Below, in pieces: positions 26,360 through 35,643 of a DNA stretch of 51,572 nucleotides; the stretch's first letter is position 1, and each line of letters begins with the position of its first letter. A model generated the notes under the pieces. That model was given only the letters and a program-made list of their open reading frames with translations, made no database searches and was not told the origin of the DNA. This stretch comes from an uncultured Oscillospiraceae bacterium (GTDB taxonomy: Bacteria > Bacillota > Clostridia > Oscillospirales > Oscillospiraceae), in contig CAKUIM010000016.1 in NCBI GenBank assembly GCA_934660965.1, positions 1 through 51,572 on the forward strand. Direction: 5' to 3'. The position numbers were made by a program, and so were the translations under genes.

Positions 26360-26388
26360 TTGCGCTTTTGATTTCGCTCATTTATAAT
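26360..26388 (+). promoter_or_regulatory. Promoter of purF
   Basis: TTGCGC (26360-26365), 17 bases, perfect TATAAT (26383-26388), leaving a leader of about 90 bases before the start. Confidence 0.6.
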
Positions 26389-26484
26389 ATCATCAAACGG
26401 GACAAAAGCCGGGGCCAAGGGGGGCGTTTCCGGCCAGCTTTGCCGCGGGGGGTCGCGCCGCCGCGGCGGAAGGATGATGAGACC

Positions 26485-27870
26485 ATGGCCATCCACGAGG
26501 AATGCGGTGTATTCGGAATCTATGACCGGGCGGGGGACTGCGCCCGCAGCGCGTATTACGGCCTGTACGCCTTACAGCACCGGGGGCAGGAGGCTTGCGG
26601 CATTGCCACTATGAACGGCCTGGAGCTGCGCTGCCATAAGGATGTGGGGCTGGTGGGGGACGTGTTCTCCGCCGACATCCTGGACCGTCTGGGCGGCACT
26701 ATGGCGGTGGGCCATGTGCGCTACGCCACCACCGGCGGCGCCCAGCGTGAGAACGCCCAGCCCCTGACCCTCACCTACGTCAAGGGCTCTTTTGCCGTGG
26801 CCCATAACGGCAATCTTGTCAATGTGGAGAACCTGCGCCGCTACTACGAGTACCGGGGCGCTATTTTCCATACCTCGTCCGACTCGGAGATCATCTCCTA
26901 CGTCATCGCTCAGGAGCGGCTGGGCTGCCCCTCCATCGAGCGGGCGGTGGCCAACGCCGTGGGGCAGCTGCGGGGCGCCTTCTCCCTTGTGGTGATGAGC
27001 AGCCGCAAGCTCATCGCCGCCCGGGATCCCTGGGGCTTCCGGCCGCTGTGCATCGGCCGGCGGGGAGACGCGTGGATTTTCGCCTCCGAGTCCTGCGCCC
27101 TGGACAGCCTTGGCGCCTCCTTTGTCCGGGACGTAGAGCCCGGCGAGGTGGTCTATGTGGACACCGACGGGCAGCTCAAATCCATCCGGGACGGCTGCGG
27201 CAGGGAAAAGACCGGCCTTTGCATCTTCGAGTTCCTCTATTTTGCCCGCCCGGACAGCGTCATTGACGGCCAGCCGGTCCACAACGCCCGCATCCTGGCC
27301 GGCCGGCTGCTGGCCCGGGAGCACCCCATCGAGGCGGACGTGGTCATCGGCGTGCCCGACTCCGGCCTGAACGCTGCCAAGGGCTATGCCATGGAGTCCG
27401 GCATCCCCTATAACGACGGCCTCATCAAAAACCGCTACATCGGCCGTACCTTCATCCAGCCCGGCCAGGAAAACCGGGAGCGGGCGGTGCGCATGAAGCT
27501 CAACCCCCTGCGCTCCACCATCGAGGGCAGGCGGGTGGTGGTCATCGACGACTCCATCGTCCGGGGCACCACCTCCAATCAGCTGGTGCGGCTGCTGCGC
27601 GGCGCCGGGGCAAAGGAGGTTCACATGCTCTCCTCCGCGCCCATGTTTCTCTCCCCCTGCTATTTCGGCACCGACATCCCCTCCAAAAAGGAGCTCATGG
27701 CCTGCAACCATACCCCGGAGGAGATGCGGCAGCTCATCGGCGCGGACAGCCTGGGCTTTTTGTCGGTGGAGAGCCTTGCGAAGATTGCCCCGGAATGCGC
27801 CTGCTCCTTCTGTGAGGGCTGCTTTACCGGCCGCTATCCTCTGGAGGTCGCCGCAGAGAAGGATGACTGA
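26485..27870 (+). CDS. purF: Amidophosphoribosyltransferase
   Basis: 461 residues from ATG 26485 (AAGGAT upstream); the longer open frame upstream runs through the promoter and is not coding. It makes phosphoribosylamine from PRPP and glutamine, the first step of purine synthesis. The N-terminal glutaminase needs a free Cys after removal of a short propeptide: MAIHEE-CGVFG puts it at residue 7. The PRPP-binding loop VVVIDDSIVRGTTSNQL is near 350. Cys in TGLCIFEFLYF, LSPCYFG and the CACSFCEGC end match the [4Fe-4S] ligands of the Bacillus-type enzyme. It stands alone rather than in a pur operon, beside the glutamine and glutamate genes. Confidence 0.96.
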   Translation: MAIHEECGVFGIYDRAGDCARSAYYGLYALQHRGQEACGIATMNGLELRCHKDVGLVGDVFSADILDRLGGTMAVGHVRYATTGGAQRENAQPLTLTYVKGSFAVAHNGNLVNVENLRRYYEYRGAIFHTSSDSEIISYVIAQERLGCPSIERAVANAVGQLRGAFSLVVMSSRKLIAARDPWGFRPLCIGRRGDAWIFASESCALDSLGASFVRDVEPGEVVYVDTDGQLKSIRDGCGREKTGLCIFEFLYFARPDSVIDGQPVHNARILAGRLLAREHPIEADVVIGVPDSGLNAAKGYAMESGIPYNDGLIKNRYIGRTFIQPGQENRERAVRMKLNPLRSTIEGRRVVVIDDSIVRGTTSNQLVRLLRGAGAKEVHMLSSAPMFLSPCYFGTDIPSKKELMACNHTPEEMRQLIGADSLGFLSVESLAKIAPECACSFCEGCFTGRYPLEVAAEKDD

Positions 27871-27954
27871 TTTGTCAAAAACAACAAAAACCGCATATCG
27901 ACGTGGTTGAAACGCGAAAAATGAAATAAAATTCTGCATGGATGCAAAAATGTG

Positions 27955-27983
27955 TTGACAAAAGGCGGTTTGAACGCTATACT
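27955..27983 (+). promoter_or_regulatory. Promoter of glnA
   Basis: TTGACA (27955-27960), 17 bases, TATACT (27978-27983): close to the housekeeping consensus. About 115 bases of structured leader follow. Confidence 0.8.
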
Positions 27984-28003
27984 TGCACCATAAACGAGAG
28001 GAC

Positions 28004-28039
28004 AAAGGCGTTCCGGACCGGCTGGGTCGGAGCGCCTTT
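28004..28039 (+). ncRNA. Stable leader hairpin in the glnA 5' UTR
   Basis: AAAGGCG (28004-28010) pairs with CGCCTTT (28033-28039); inside, TTCC pairs with GGAG and GACC with GGTC, with one bulged G and loop GGCTG, about 15 pairs in all. A moderately T-rich CTTCCTGTT follows. It could be an attenuator for glnA or a 5' stabiliser. No known riboswitch class is recognised. Confidence 0.55.
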
Positions 28040-28102
28040 CTTCCTGTTATGACCAATCTGTCGCCGCCGCCGGGCGGAAATGAATGGAAAGGGGATTTTG
28101 TT

Positions 28103-29434
28103 ATGGGTTACACCAAGGAAGACATCATCCGCATTGTAAAAGAGGACGACATCAAGTTCATCCGCATGCAGTTTACCGACATCTTCGGCCAGCTCAAGAA
28201 CGTGGCCATTACCGCCTCCCAGATCGAGAAGGCCGTGAACAATCAGATTATGCTCGACGGCTCATCCATCGAGGGCTTTGTGCGCATCAACGAGTCCGAC
28301 CAGTACCTCTATCCCGATCTGGACAGCTTTGTGGTCTTTCCCTGGCGGCCCCAGCACGGCAAGGTGGCCCGCCTGATCTGCGACATTCACAATCCCGATG
28401 GGACCTCCTTTGTGGGCGACCCCCGGGGCGTGCTCAAGCGGGCGCTGGAGAAGATGGTGGCCATGGGCTACGACGCCTTCAACGTGGGCCCCGAGGCGGA
28501 GTTCTTCCTCTTCCAGACCGATGAGGAGGGCAAGCCCACCACCAAGACCAACGACGAGGCCGGCTACTTCGATCTGGGCCCCCTGGACCACGGCGAGTCC
28601 ACCCGCCGGGAGATCTGCCTTGCCCTGGAGCAGATGGGCTACGAGATCGAGGCCTCTCACCACGAGGTGGCCCAGGGCCAGCACGAGATCGACTTCAAGT
28701 ACGCCCCCGCCCTGGAGTGCGCCGACAAGATCATGACCTTCAAGCTGGCCGTCAAGACCCTGGCCCAGAAGAACGGCCTGCACGCCACCTTCATGCCCAA
28801 GCCCATCTTCGGCATCAACGGCTCCGGCATGCATACCAACATGTCCCTCTTCCGCAACGGGAAGAACGCATTCTTTGACGAGAAGGGCGACAAGAAGCTG
28901 TCCAAGGAGGCCTATTCCTTCATCGCCGGCATCCTGGCCCATATGAAGGGCATGGCCGCCATCACCAACCCTCTGGTCAACTCCTATAAGCGCCTGGTGC
29001 CCGGCTACGAGGCCCCCTGCTACATGGCATGGTCCGCCTCCAACCGCTCCGCCCTCATCCGCATCCCCGCCGCCCGGGGCCAGTCCACCCGCGTGGAGCT
29101 GCGCTGCCCCGACCCCGCCTGCAACCCCTATCTGTCCCTGGCTGTGTGCCTGGCCGCCGGCCTTGATGGCATCGAGAAGGGCATGGTGCCCCCGGCGGAG
29201 ATTACCGACAACATCTTTGCCATGACCCCCGCCACCCGCAAGCGCCGCGGCATCGAGGCACTGCCCGGCTCCCTGGAGGAGGCCCTGGTGTGCATGAAGA
29301 AGGACAAGCTGGTCATGTCCACCCTGGGCGAGCACGTCTCCAGCCAGTACATCGCCGGGAAAGAGGCCGAGTGGGATGAGTACCGCACCCGCGTTTCCAG
29401 CTGGGAGCGGGATAAGTACATGATCAACTATTGA
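28103..29434 (+). CDS. glnA: Glutamine synthetase, type I (GSI-alpha-like)
   Basis: 443 residues, the length of the Bacillus-type enzyme without the adenylylation loop; it makes glutamine from glutamate, ammonia and ATP. The start is ATG 28103 behind AAAGGGG. Landmarks are the catalytic-loop DGSSIEGF (about 52-59) followed by Arg61, which corresponds to the feedback-inhibition Arg of Bacillus GS, NVGPEAEFFLF (metal ligands), NGSGMHTNMS (metal His), and NRSALIRIPAARGQSTRVE near the C-terminal side. It has its own strong promoter and leader hairpin. An ANTAR-domain protein gene follows 45 bases later, and gltB/gltD lie 2 kb downstream, completing the GS-GOGAT cycle. Confidence 0.97.
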   Translation: MGYTKEDIIRIVKEDDIKFIRMQFTDIFGQLKNVAITASQIEKAVNNQIMLDGSSIEGFVRINESDQYLYPDLDSFVVFPWRPQHGKVARLICDIHNPDGTSFVGDPRGVLKRALEKMVAMGYDAFNVGPEAEFFLFQTDEEGKPTTKTNDEAGYFDLGPLDHGESTRREICLALEQMGYEIEASHHEVAQGQHEIDFKYAPALECADKIMTFKLAVKTLAQKNGLHATFMPKPIFGINGSGMHTNMSLFRNGKNAFFDEKGDKKLSKEAYSFIAGILAHMKGMAAITNPLVNSYKRLVPGYEAPCYMAWSASNRSALIRIPAARGQSTRVELRCPDPACNPYLSLAVCLAAGLDGIEKGMVPPAEITDNIFAMTPATRKRRGIEALPGSLEEALVCMKKDKLVMSTLGEHVSSQYIAGKEAEWDEYRTRVSSWERDKYMINY

Positions 29435-29479
29435 TCTGCCGCCCTTTGGACGCCGAGACCGAAGGGAGCGTGACGGAAT

Positions 29480-30013
29480 GTGCAGAAAGTAGTTGTAGCC
29501 TTTGAAAACGAAGCTAACAGCGCCAAAATCCGGGACATTTTAGAGTCAGACGGCACGGCAATGTGCGTTGTGTGCCGCAGCGCGGCCGAGGTCAAGCGGG
29601 TGGTGCACAAGCAGCGGCTTTCCATTGTGGTGTGCGGCTTCAAGCTGCCCGACAGCCCCTGTGAGGATCTCTATCAGGATCTGCCGGAGGAGTGTTCCAT
29701 GCTGATGGTGGCCCCCCAGGCGCGGCTGGAGCTGTGCGAGGACGACGGGATTTTCAAGCTGGGCGCGCCGGTCCATCGGGGCGATCTGCTCGCTTCGGTG
29801 CATATGCTCATCCAGCTGAGTCAAAAATACGCCAGGAGCCGCGGGGCGGAGCGCACCGAGGAGGAGCGCTCGCTCATTGCCCGGGCCAAGGCGGTTCTGA
29901 TGGATCGCCACAACATGACAGAGGAGCAGGCCCACCGGTTTTTGCAGAGGGAGAGCATGAACCACGGTGCGCGCCTGACGGACACCGCCCGGCTGGTGCT
30001 GGCGGACGATTGA
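29480..30013 (+). CDS. ANTAR-domain RNA-binding antiterminator with degenerate receiver domain
   Basis: 177 residues from GTG 29480 (GGGAG upstream). The C-terminal 55 residues (about 122-175: SLIARAKAVLMDRHNMTEEQAHRFLQRESMN) are an ANTAR domain, which binds paired RNA hairpins and prevents termination. The N-terminal 115 residues resemble a response-regulator receiver, but the strand that should carry the phospho-acceptor Asp reads IVVCGFKLPD, with Cys-Gly at that place, so it is probably a ligand- or protein-responsive pseudo-receiver. Its position directly after glnA suggests glutamine-linked regulation, as for other clostridial ANTAR proteins next to nitrogen genes. A terminator follows immediately. 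Confidence 0.85.
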   Translation: MQKVVVAFENEANSAKIRDILESDGTAMCVVCRSAAEVKRVVHKQRLSIVVCGFKLPDSPCEDLYQDLPEECSMLMVAPQARLELCEDDGIFKLGAPVHRGDLLASVHMLIQLSQKYARSRGAERTEEERSLIARAKAVLMDRHNMTEEQAHRFLQRESMNHGARLTDTARLVLADD

Positions 30014-30027
30014 GACGATGAGGTCTG

Positions 30028-30065
30028 AAAAGGGCGGCAGTCCTTCCGGACTGCCGCCCTTTTCC
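30028..30065 (+). terminator. Terminator of the glnA-ANTAR unit
   Basis: A perfect 16-bp stem (30028-30043 with 30048-30063), loop TTCC, ending in TTTT. It lies 15 bases after the ANTAR stop codon and only 36 bases before dapF. Confidence 0.88.
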
Positions 30066-30098
30066 TCGCTGCCTGCGGGCAGGGAAAGGGGGAGCCCC

Positions 30099-30902
30099 AT
30101 GCGCTTTACCAAAATGCAGGGCCTTGGAAACGACTATGTCTACCTCGACTGCACGAGGCAGACCCCGGCAGACCTGCCCGGGCTTGCCCGGCGGATGTCC
30201 GACCGCCACTTCGGCATCGGCTCGGATGGGCTCATCTGCATCTGTCCGTCGGAGAGGGCGGACTTTCGCATGCGCATGTTCAATGCCGACGGCTCCGAAG
30301 GGGCTATGTGCGGCAACGGCATCCGGTGCCTGGGTAAGTTCGTCTATGACAAGGGCCTGACCGCAAAGCGGGAGCTTGTCATTGAGACCCGGGCGGGGCT
30401 GCGCACGCTTTCCCTTGTCGTTGAGAGCGGTGCGGTGCGCTGCGTCACCGTGGACATGGGTGCGCCGAAAATCGGGGCTGTCATCACATTGTCTGTAAAG
30501 GGAATAGCCTATACAGGCGTTCCCGTGTCTATGGGCAACCCCCATTTCGTTGTGGAGACGGAGGACGTGGCCGGTCTGGACCTTCCGGACATTGGCCCGG
30601 TATTCGAGCACGACGCCCACTTTCCAGACCGCACCAATACGGAGTTTGTCCGGGTGCTGGGCCGGGACAGTGTGGAGATGCGCGTGTGGGAGCGGGGCAG
30701 CGGCGAGACCCTTGCCTGTGGCACCGGCGCCTGCGCCAGCGTGGCGGCCCTGTGCGCAGCCGGGCGCATCGGCCCGGCTGCCCGGGTGGAGCTGCTGGGC
30801 GGCAGCCTGGATGTCCGGTGGGACAGCGGGACGGGACACATCTTCATGACCGGCCCCGCTGTCACCGTATTTGAAGGGGATTGGCCGGACGACCCGGCGT
30901 AA
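30099..30902 (+). CDS. dapF: Diaminopimelate epimerase
   Basis: 267 residues, usual DapF length, interconverting LL- and meso-diaminopimelate for lysine and peptidoglycan. The start is ATG 30099 behind AAAGGGGG. MQGLGNDYVYLDC at the N-terminus, the first catalytic Cys in MCGNGIRC (Cys71) and the second in LACGTGACASVAAL are intact, so it should be active. It follows the ANTAR terminator closely with no obvious promoter between, and may rely on readthrough from glnA. No other lysine-pathway gene is in the window. Confidence 0.95.
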   Translation: MRFTKMQGLGNDYVYLDCTRQTPADLPGLARRMSDRHFGIGSDGLICICPSERADFRMRMFNADGSEGAMCGNGIRCLGKFVYDKGLTAKRELVIETRAGLRTLSLVVESGAVRCVTVDMGAPKIGAVITLSVKGIAYTGVPVSMGNPHFVVETEDVAGLDLPDIGPVFEHDAHFPDRTNTEFVRVLGRDSVEMRVWERGSGETLACGTGACASVAALCAAGRIGPAARVELLGGSLDVRWDSGTGHIFMTGPAVTVFEGDWPDDPA

Positions 30903-30956
30903 AAGCATATTATATCAATCAATGCCGGCAGGGCATTTTGCCGCCGGTCAAACAGG

Positions 30957-31028
30957 AAAACGGCCCAACGGAGGGTGGAAGGTACGCGGAGCACGCGGCC
31001 TTTCCCCCTGCGCCGGGCCGTTTTGTAT
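30957..31028 (+). terminator. Long imperfect hairpin with T-tract in the dapF-gltB gap, possible gltB attenuator
   Basis: AAAACGGCCC (30957-30966) pairs with GGGCCGTTTT (31015-31024), with partly paired interior arms (about 30971-30983 with 31000-31011) and a small CGCG stem at the tip. GTATTT follows. The 5' arm could instead form a mini-hairpin CCC-AACGGA-GGG (30964-30975). It lies about 75 bases before gltB, so it may end dapF transcripts or act as an attenuator. Confidence 0.6.
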
Positions 31029-31101
31029 TTGCAGGAAGAATATCGCCGCGCGGCCGGGGCGGGCTCGCCCGGCGGCGGTGGGATAAAAGGAGGGTGCGGC
31101 A

Positions 31102-34100
31102 ATGAACAAGCAGCGGCACGGCGGGGTACAAAGCCCCCTGTACAGCCCGGCGTTTGAGCATGACAACTGCGGCATCGGCGCGGTGGTGGACATCAAGGGC
31201 CGGCGCTCCCACCAGACGGTGGACAACGCGCTGAAGATTGTAGAGCGGCTGGAGCATCGGGCCGGCAAGGACGCGGAGGGCAAGACGGGGGACGGCGTGG
31301 GCATCCTGCTCCAGGTGTCCCACCGCTTTTTCAGCCGCGCCGCGGCCCAGTGCGGCTTCTCTCTGGGGGAGGAGCGGGACTATGGTGTGGGCATGTTCTT
31401 CTTCCCCCGGCAGGCCCTGCCCCGCAACCAGGCCAAGAAAATGTTCGAGCTGATCGTGGGCAAGGAGGGCATGGAGCTCATCGGCTGGCGCACGGTGCCG
31501 GTGCGGCCCGAGGTGCTGGGCCACAAGGCCCTGGCCAAGATGCCCTGCATCGAGCAGGCCTTCGTCCGCCGTCCGGCGGGGGTGGCGCGGGGACTGGATT
31601 TCGACCGTCGGCTGTACATTGCCCGCCGGGAGTTCGAGCAGTCCAACGACAACACCTATGTGGCGTCCCTCTCCAGCCGCACCGTGGTCTACAAGGGGAT
31701 GTTCCTGGTGGGGCAGCTGCGCCAGTTTTACCCCGACCTTCAGGACGAGGGGTACGAGTCGGCCATCGCCCTGGTCCACTCCCGCTTTTCCACCAATACC
31801 AACCCCTCCTGGGAGCGGGCCCATCCCAACCGCTTCATCCTCCACAACGGCGAAATCAACACCATCCGGGGCAACGTGGACCGGATGCTGGCCCGGGAGG
31901 AGACCATGCACAGCGCCGTGTGGGATGGGGACATCGACAAGGTGTTCCCGGTGGTCAACGAGGCCGGGTCCGACTCCGCCATGCTGGACAATACCCTGGA
32001 ATTCCTGGTGATGAGCGGCCTGCCCCTGCCCCTGGCGGTGATGATCTGCATCCCGGAGCCCTGGATGAATGGCCGGAATATTTCCCGGGAAAAGCGGGAC
32101 CTCTATCAGTACTATGCGGTGATGATGGAGCCGTGGGACGGCCCGGCCTCCATTCTTTTCTCCGACGGTGACCAGGTGGGCGCGGTGCTCGACCGCAACG
32201 GCCTGCGCCCCTCCCGCTACTATGTCACCGACGACGACCAGCTCATCCTCGCCTCCGAGGTGGGCGTGCTGGACATCGACCCGGCGCGCATCGTGAAGAA
32301 GTCCCGGCTTGAGCCGGGCAAAATGCTGCTGGTGGACACGGTGGCCGGGCGCATCATCGGCGACGATGAGATCAAGGAGGGCTATGCCCGCCGCAACCCC
32401 TACGGCGAGTGGCTGGACCGGAACCTGGTGCGCCTGCGGGAGCTGCCCATCCCCAACCGCCGGGTGGAGAGCTATGACGACGTGCAGCGCACCCGCCTCC
32501 AGAAGGCCTTTGGCTATACCTACGAGGACGTGAAGAACACCATCCTCACCATGGCGAAAACCGGGGCGGAGGGGACGGCGGCCATGGGCATCGACATCCC
32601 CCTGGCGGTGCTCTCTGGCCACGATCAGCCCCTGTTCAGCTACTTCAAGCAGCTCTTCGCCCAGGTGACCAACCCGCCCATCGACGCCATCCGGGAGGAG
32701 ATCGTCACCGACACCACGGTCTATATCGGCGACGACGGCAACCTCCTGGAGGAGACAGCGGACAACTGCCGGGTGCTCCAGGTGCACAACCCCATCCTCA
32801 CCTCGGTGGACCTGATGAAAATCCGTGCCATGGACCGCCCGGGCTTCCATGTGGAGACAGTACCCATCCTCTACTACAAGAATACCCCCCTCAAGCGGGC
32901 GGTGGAGCACATGCTCATCGCCGCCGACCGGGCTTACCGGGACGGGGCGAATATCATCATCCTCTCCGACCGGGGGGTGGACGAGAACCATGTGGCCATC
33001 CCGTCCCTGCTGGCGGTGTCCGCCCTGGAGCAGCACCTGGTGCGCACCAAAAAGCGCACGGCGGTGTCGGTCATTCTGGAATCCGCCGAGCCCCGGGACG
33101 TCCACCATTTCGCCGCCCTGCTGGGCTACGGCGCCCGGGCCATCAACCCCTATCTGGCCCAGGACACCATCGGCGCCCTCATCCGGGAGGGGCTGCTGGA
33201 CAAGGAATTTTCCGCCGCCGTGGACGACTACAATAACGCCATCCTCCACGGCATCGTCAAAATCGCCTCCAAAATGGGCATTTCCACCATCCAGTCCTAC
33301 CAGTCGGCACAGATCTTCGAGGCCATCGGCATCTCCAGGGAGGTCGTCGACGAGTATTTTACCAACACCGTCTCCCGGGTGGGGGGCATCGGTCTGCGGG
33401 AGATTGAGGCCCTGGTGGACCGCAACCACAGCCGGGCCTTCGACCCCCTGGGGCTGGAGAGCGACGCAACGCTGGACTCGGTGGGCGCCCACAAGGCCCG
33501 CAGCGGCCAGGAGGATCACCTGTACAGTCCCCAGACTATACACCTCCTGCAGCAGGCGGCCTGGACGGGCAGCTATGACCTCTTCAAGCAGTACACCGCC
33601 CTGGTGGACGACCCGGCCAGGCCCCACACCCTGCGGGGCCTGCTGGAGATGAAATATCTTGATGAGCCCATCCCCATCGAAGAGGTGGAGAGCGTGGACT
33701 CCATCGTCCGCCGCTTCAAAACCGGGGCCATGAGCTACGGCTCCATCTCCAAGGAGGCCCACGAGTGCATGGCCCAGGCCATGAACCTGCTGGGGGGCAA
33801 GTCCAACTCCGGCGAGGGGGGCGAGGAGAGCGACCGGCTGGGCACCGACCGCTGCTCGGCCATCAAGCAGGTGGCCTCCGGCCGGTTCGGCGTCACCAGC
33901 GAGTACCTGGTCAGCGCTCAGGAAATTCAGATCAAAATGGCCCAGGGGGCGAAGCCCGGCGAGGGCGGCCATCTGCCCGGCGGGAAGGTGTACCCCTGGA
34001 TCGCCCGCACCCGCCACTCTACCCCCGGCGTGTCTCTCATCTCACCGCCGCCCCACCACGACATCTATTCCATTGAGGACCTGGCCCAGCTCATCTATGA

Positions 34101-35643
34101 CCTGAAAAACGCCAACCGGCAGGCCCGGATCTCGGTGAAGCTGGTCAGCGAGGCGGGGGTGGGCACTATCGCAGCGGGGGTGGCCAAGGCCGGGGCCCAG
34201 GTGGTGCTCATCTCCGGCTACGACGGCGGCACCGGCGCCGCCCCCCGCACCTCCATCCACAACGCCGGCCTTCCCTGGGAGCTGGGCCTTGCCGAGGCCC
34301 ACCAGACCCTCATCCAGAACGGCCTGCGCTCCCGGGTGGTGGTGGAGACGGACGGCAAGCTCATGAGCGGCCGGGACGTGGCTATCGCCTGCATGCTGGG
34401 GGCGGAGGAATTCGGCTTTGCCACCGCGCCGCTGGTGACCATGGGGTGCGTGATGATGCGGGTGTGCAGCCTGGACACCTGCCCGGTGGGGGTGGCCACC
34501 CAGAACCCGGAGCTGCGCCGCCGCTTCCGGGGCAAGCCCGAATATGTGGCAAATTTCATGCGCTTTGTGGCCCGGGATCTGCGGGAGCACATGGCCCGCC
34601 TGGGGGTGCGCACCGTGGAGGAGCTGGTGGGCCGCACCGACCTTCTGCAGGTGCGCCGGCAGGCGGTGAACCGCCGGGCCGCCACGGTGGATCTTTCCGC
34701 CATCCTGGATAACCCCTATGCATGCGGAGAATATAAAACCCATTTCGACCCCGCCGACGTCTACGACTTCCACCTTGAGAAAACGGTGGATATGTCCGTG
34801 CTGCTCCCGAAGCTGGGCGGAGCCCTCAAAAAGGGTCAGAGGCGCGCGGTGTTCATCCCCGTGAGCTCCACCGACCGGACGGTGGGTACCATCCTGGGCT
34901 CGGACATCACCCGGCTCCACGGCGGCAGCCTTGCGGACGACACCTTCACCGTCCGCTGCACCGGCGGGGGTGGACAGTCCTTCGGTGCCTTCATCCCCAA
35001 GGGGCTGACGCTGACGCTGGAGGGGGACTCCAACGACTACTTCGGCAAGGGCCTGTCCGGCGGCAGGCTGGTGGTGTTCCCGCCGAAAAACGCCGCCTAC
35101 AAGGCCGGGGAGAACATCATCATCGGCAACGTGGCCCTCTACGGGGCCACCTCGGGCAAGGCATTCATCGCCGGCGTAGCCGGGGAGCGCTTCGCCGTGC
35201 GCAACTCCGGCGCGTATGCCGTGGTGGAGGGCGTGGGCGACCACGGCTGCGAGTACATGACCGGCGGCCGGGTGGCGGTGCTGGGCGAGACGGGCAAGAA
35301 CTTCGCGGCCGGCATGTCCGGCGGCATCGCCTATGTGTGGGATCCCCGGCGGGACCTCTATCTGCGGGTGAACAAGGAGCTTGTCTCCATCGAGCTTGTG
35401 ACGGAGAAGCACGATCAGGAGGAGCTGCGCCGCATGATCGAGGAGCACGTGGCCGCCACCGGCTCGGAGCGGGGCCGGGCCATTCTGGCCGATTTTGAGC
35501 ATGCCGTGGGCAGCTTCAAGAAGATCCTGCCCCGGGATTATGACCGGATCGTCCGGGCCATCGCCCAGTTTGAGGAGCGGGGAATGAGCCACGACGAGGC
35601 CGAAGTGGAGGCCTTTTATACCGTGACGGGAGGTGCGCGCTGA
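31102..35643 (+). CDS. gltB: Glutamate synthase large subunit
   Basis: 1,513 residues, full-length large subunit of NADPH-type glutamate synthase (called gltA in Bacillus). The start is ATG 31102 behind AAAGGAGGG. Domain order: class II glutaminase with catalytic Cys23 after a 22-residue propeptide (EHDNCGIG), central domain (about 480-760), FMN-binding synthase domain (about 800-1180) with the cluster motif GCVMMRVCSLDTCPVG (C-x5-C-x4-C, the [3Fe-4S] ligands), and the GXGXG beta-helix domain (about 1260-1450). It transfers the amide group of glutamine to 2-oxoglutarate. The stop codon overlaps the gltD start by one base. Confidence 0.97.
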   Translation: MNKQRHGGVQSPLYSPAFEHDNCGIGAVVDIKGRRSHQTVDNALKIVERLEHRAGKDAEGKTGDGVGILLQVSHRFFSRAAAQCGFSLGEERDYGVGMFFFPRQALPRNQAKKMFELIVGKEGMELIGWRTVPVRPEVLGHKALAKMPCIEQAFVRRPAGVARGLDFDRRLYIARREFEQSNDNTYVASLSSRTVVYKGMFLVGQLRQFYPDLQDEGYESAIALVHSRFSTNTNPSWERAHPNRFILHNGEINTIRGNVDRMLAREETMHSAVWDGDIDKVFPVVNEAGSDSAMLDNTLEFLVMSGLPLPLAVMICIPEPWMNGRNISREKRDLYQYYAVMMEPWDGPASILFSDGDQVGAVLDRNGLRPSRYYVTDDDQLILASEVGVLDIDPARIVKKSRLEPGKMLLVDTVAGRIIGDDEIKEGYARRNPYGEWLDRNLVRLRELPIPNRRVESYDDVQRTRLQKAFGYTYEDVKNTILTMAKTGAEGTAAMGIDIPLAVLSGHDQPLFSYFKQLFAQVTNPPIDAIREEIVTDTTVYIGDDGNLLEETADNCRVLQVHNPILTSVDLMKIRAMDRPGFHVETVPILYYKNTPLKRAVEHMLIAADRAYRDGANIIILSDRGVDENHVAIPSLLAVSALEQHLVRTKKRTAVSVILESAEPRDVHHFAALLGYGARAINPYLAQDTIGALIREGLLDKEFSAAVDDYNNAILHGIVKIASKMGISTIQSYQSAQIFEAIGISREVVDEYFTNTVSRVGGIGLREIEALVDRNHSRAFDPLGLESDATLDSVGAHKARSGQEDHLYSPQTIHLLQQAAWTGSYDLFKQYTALVDDPARPHTLRGLLEMKYLDEPIPIEEVESVDSIVRRFKTGAMSYGSISKEAHECMAQAMNLLGGKSNSGEGGEESDRLGTDRCSAIKQVASGRFGVTSEYLVSAQEIQIKMAQGAKPGEGGHLPGGKVYPWIARTRHSTPGVSLISPPPHHDIYSIEDLAQLIYDLKNANRQARISVKLVSEAGVGTIAAGVAKAGAQVVLISGYDGGTGAAPRTSIHNAGLPWELGLAEAHQTLIQNGLRSRVVVETDGKLMSGRDVAIACMLGAEEFGFATAPLVTMGCVMMRVCSLDTCPVGVATQNPELRRRFRGKPEYVANFMRFVARDLREHMARLGVRTVEELVGRTDLLQVRRQAVNRRAATVDLSAILDNPYACGEYKTHFDPADVYDFHLEKTVDMSVLLPKLGGALKKGQRRAVFIPVSSTDRTVGTILGSDITRLHGGSLADDTFTVRCTGGGGQSFGAFIPKGLTLTLEGDSNDYFGKGLSGGRLVVFPPKNAAYKAGENIIIGNVALYGATSGKAFIAGVAGERFAVRNSGAYAVVEGVGDHGCEYMTGGRVAVLGETGKNFAAGMSGGIAYVWDPRRDLYLRVNKELVSIELVTEKHDQEELRRMIEEHVAATGSERGRAILADFEHAVGSFKKILPRDYDRIVRAIAQFEERGMSHDEAEVEAFYTVTGGAR

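Noticed and set aside
27984..28102. ANTAR-type double hairpin in the glnA leader
   Set aside because: The leader forms one long hairpin with a five-base loop; I found no pair of six-base loops with A and G at positions 1 and 4.
30919..34017. Long minus-strand open frame opposite gltB
   Set aside because: Shadow of gltB, which shows catalytic Cys, FMN and Fe-S motifs; the antisense product is repetitive and without start signal.
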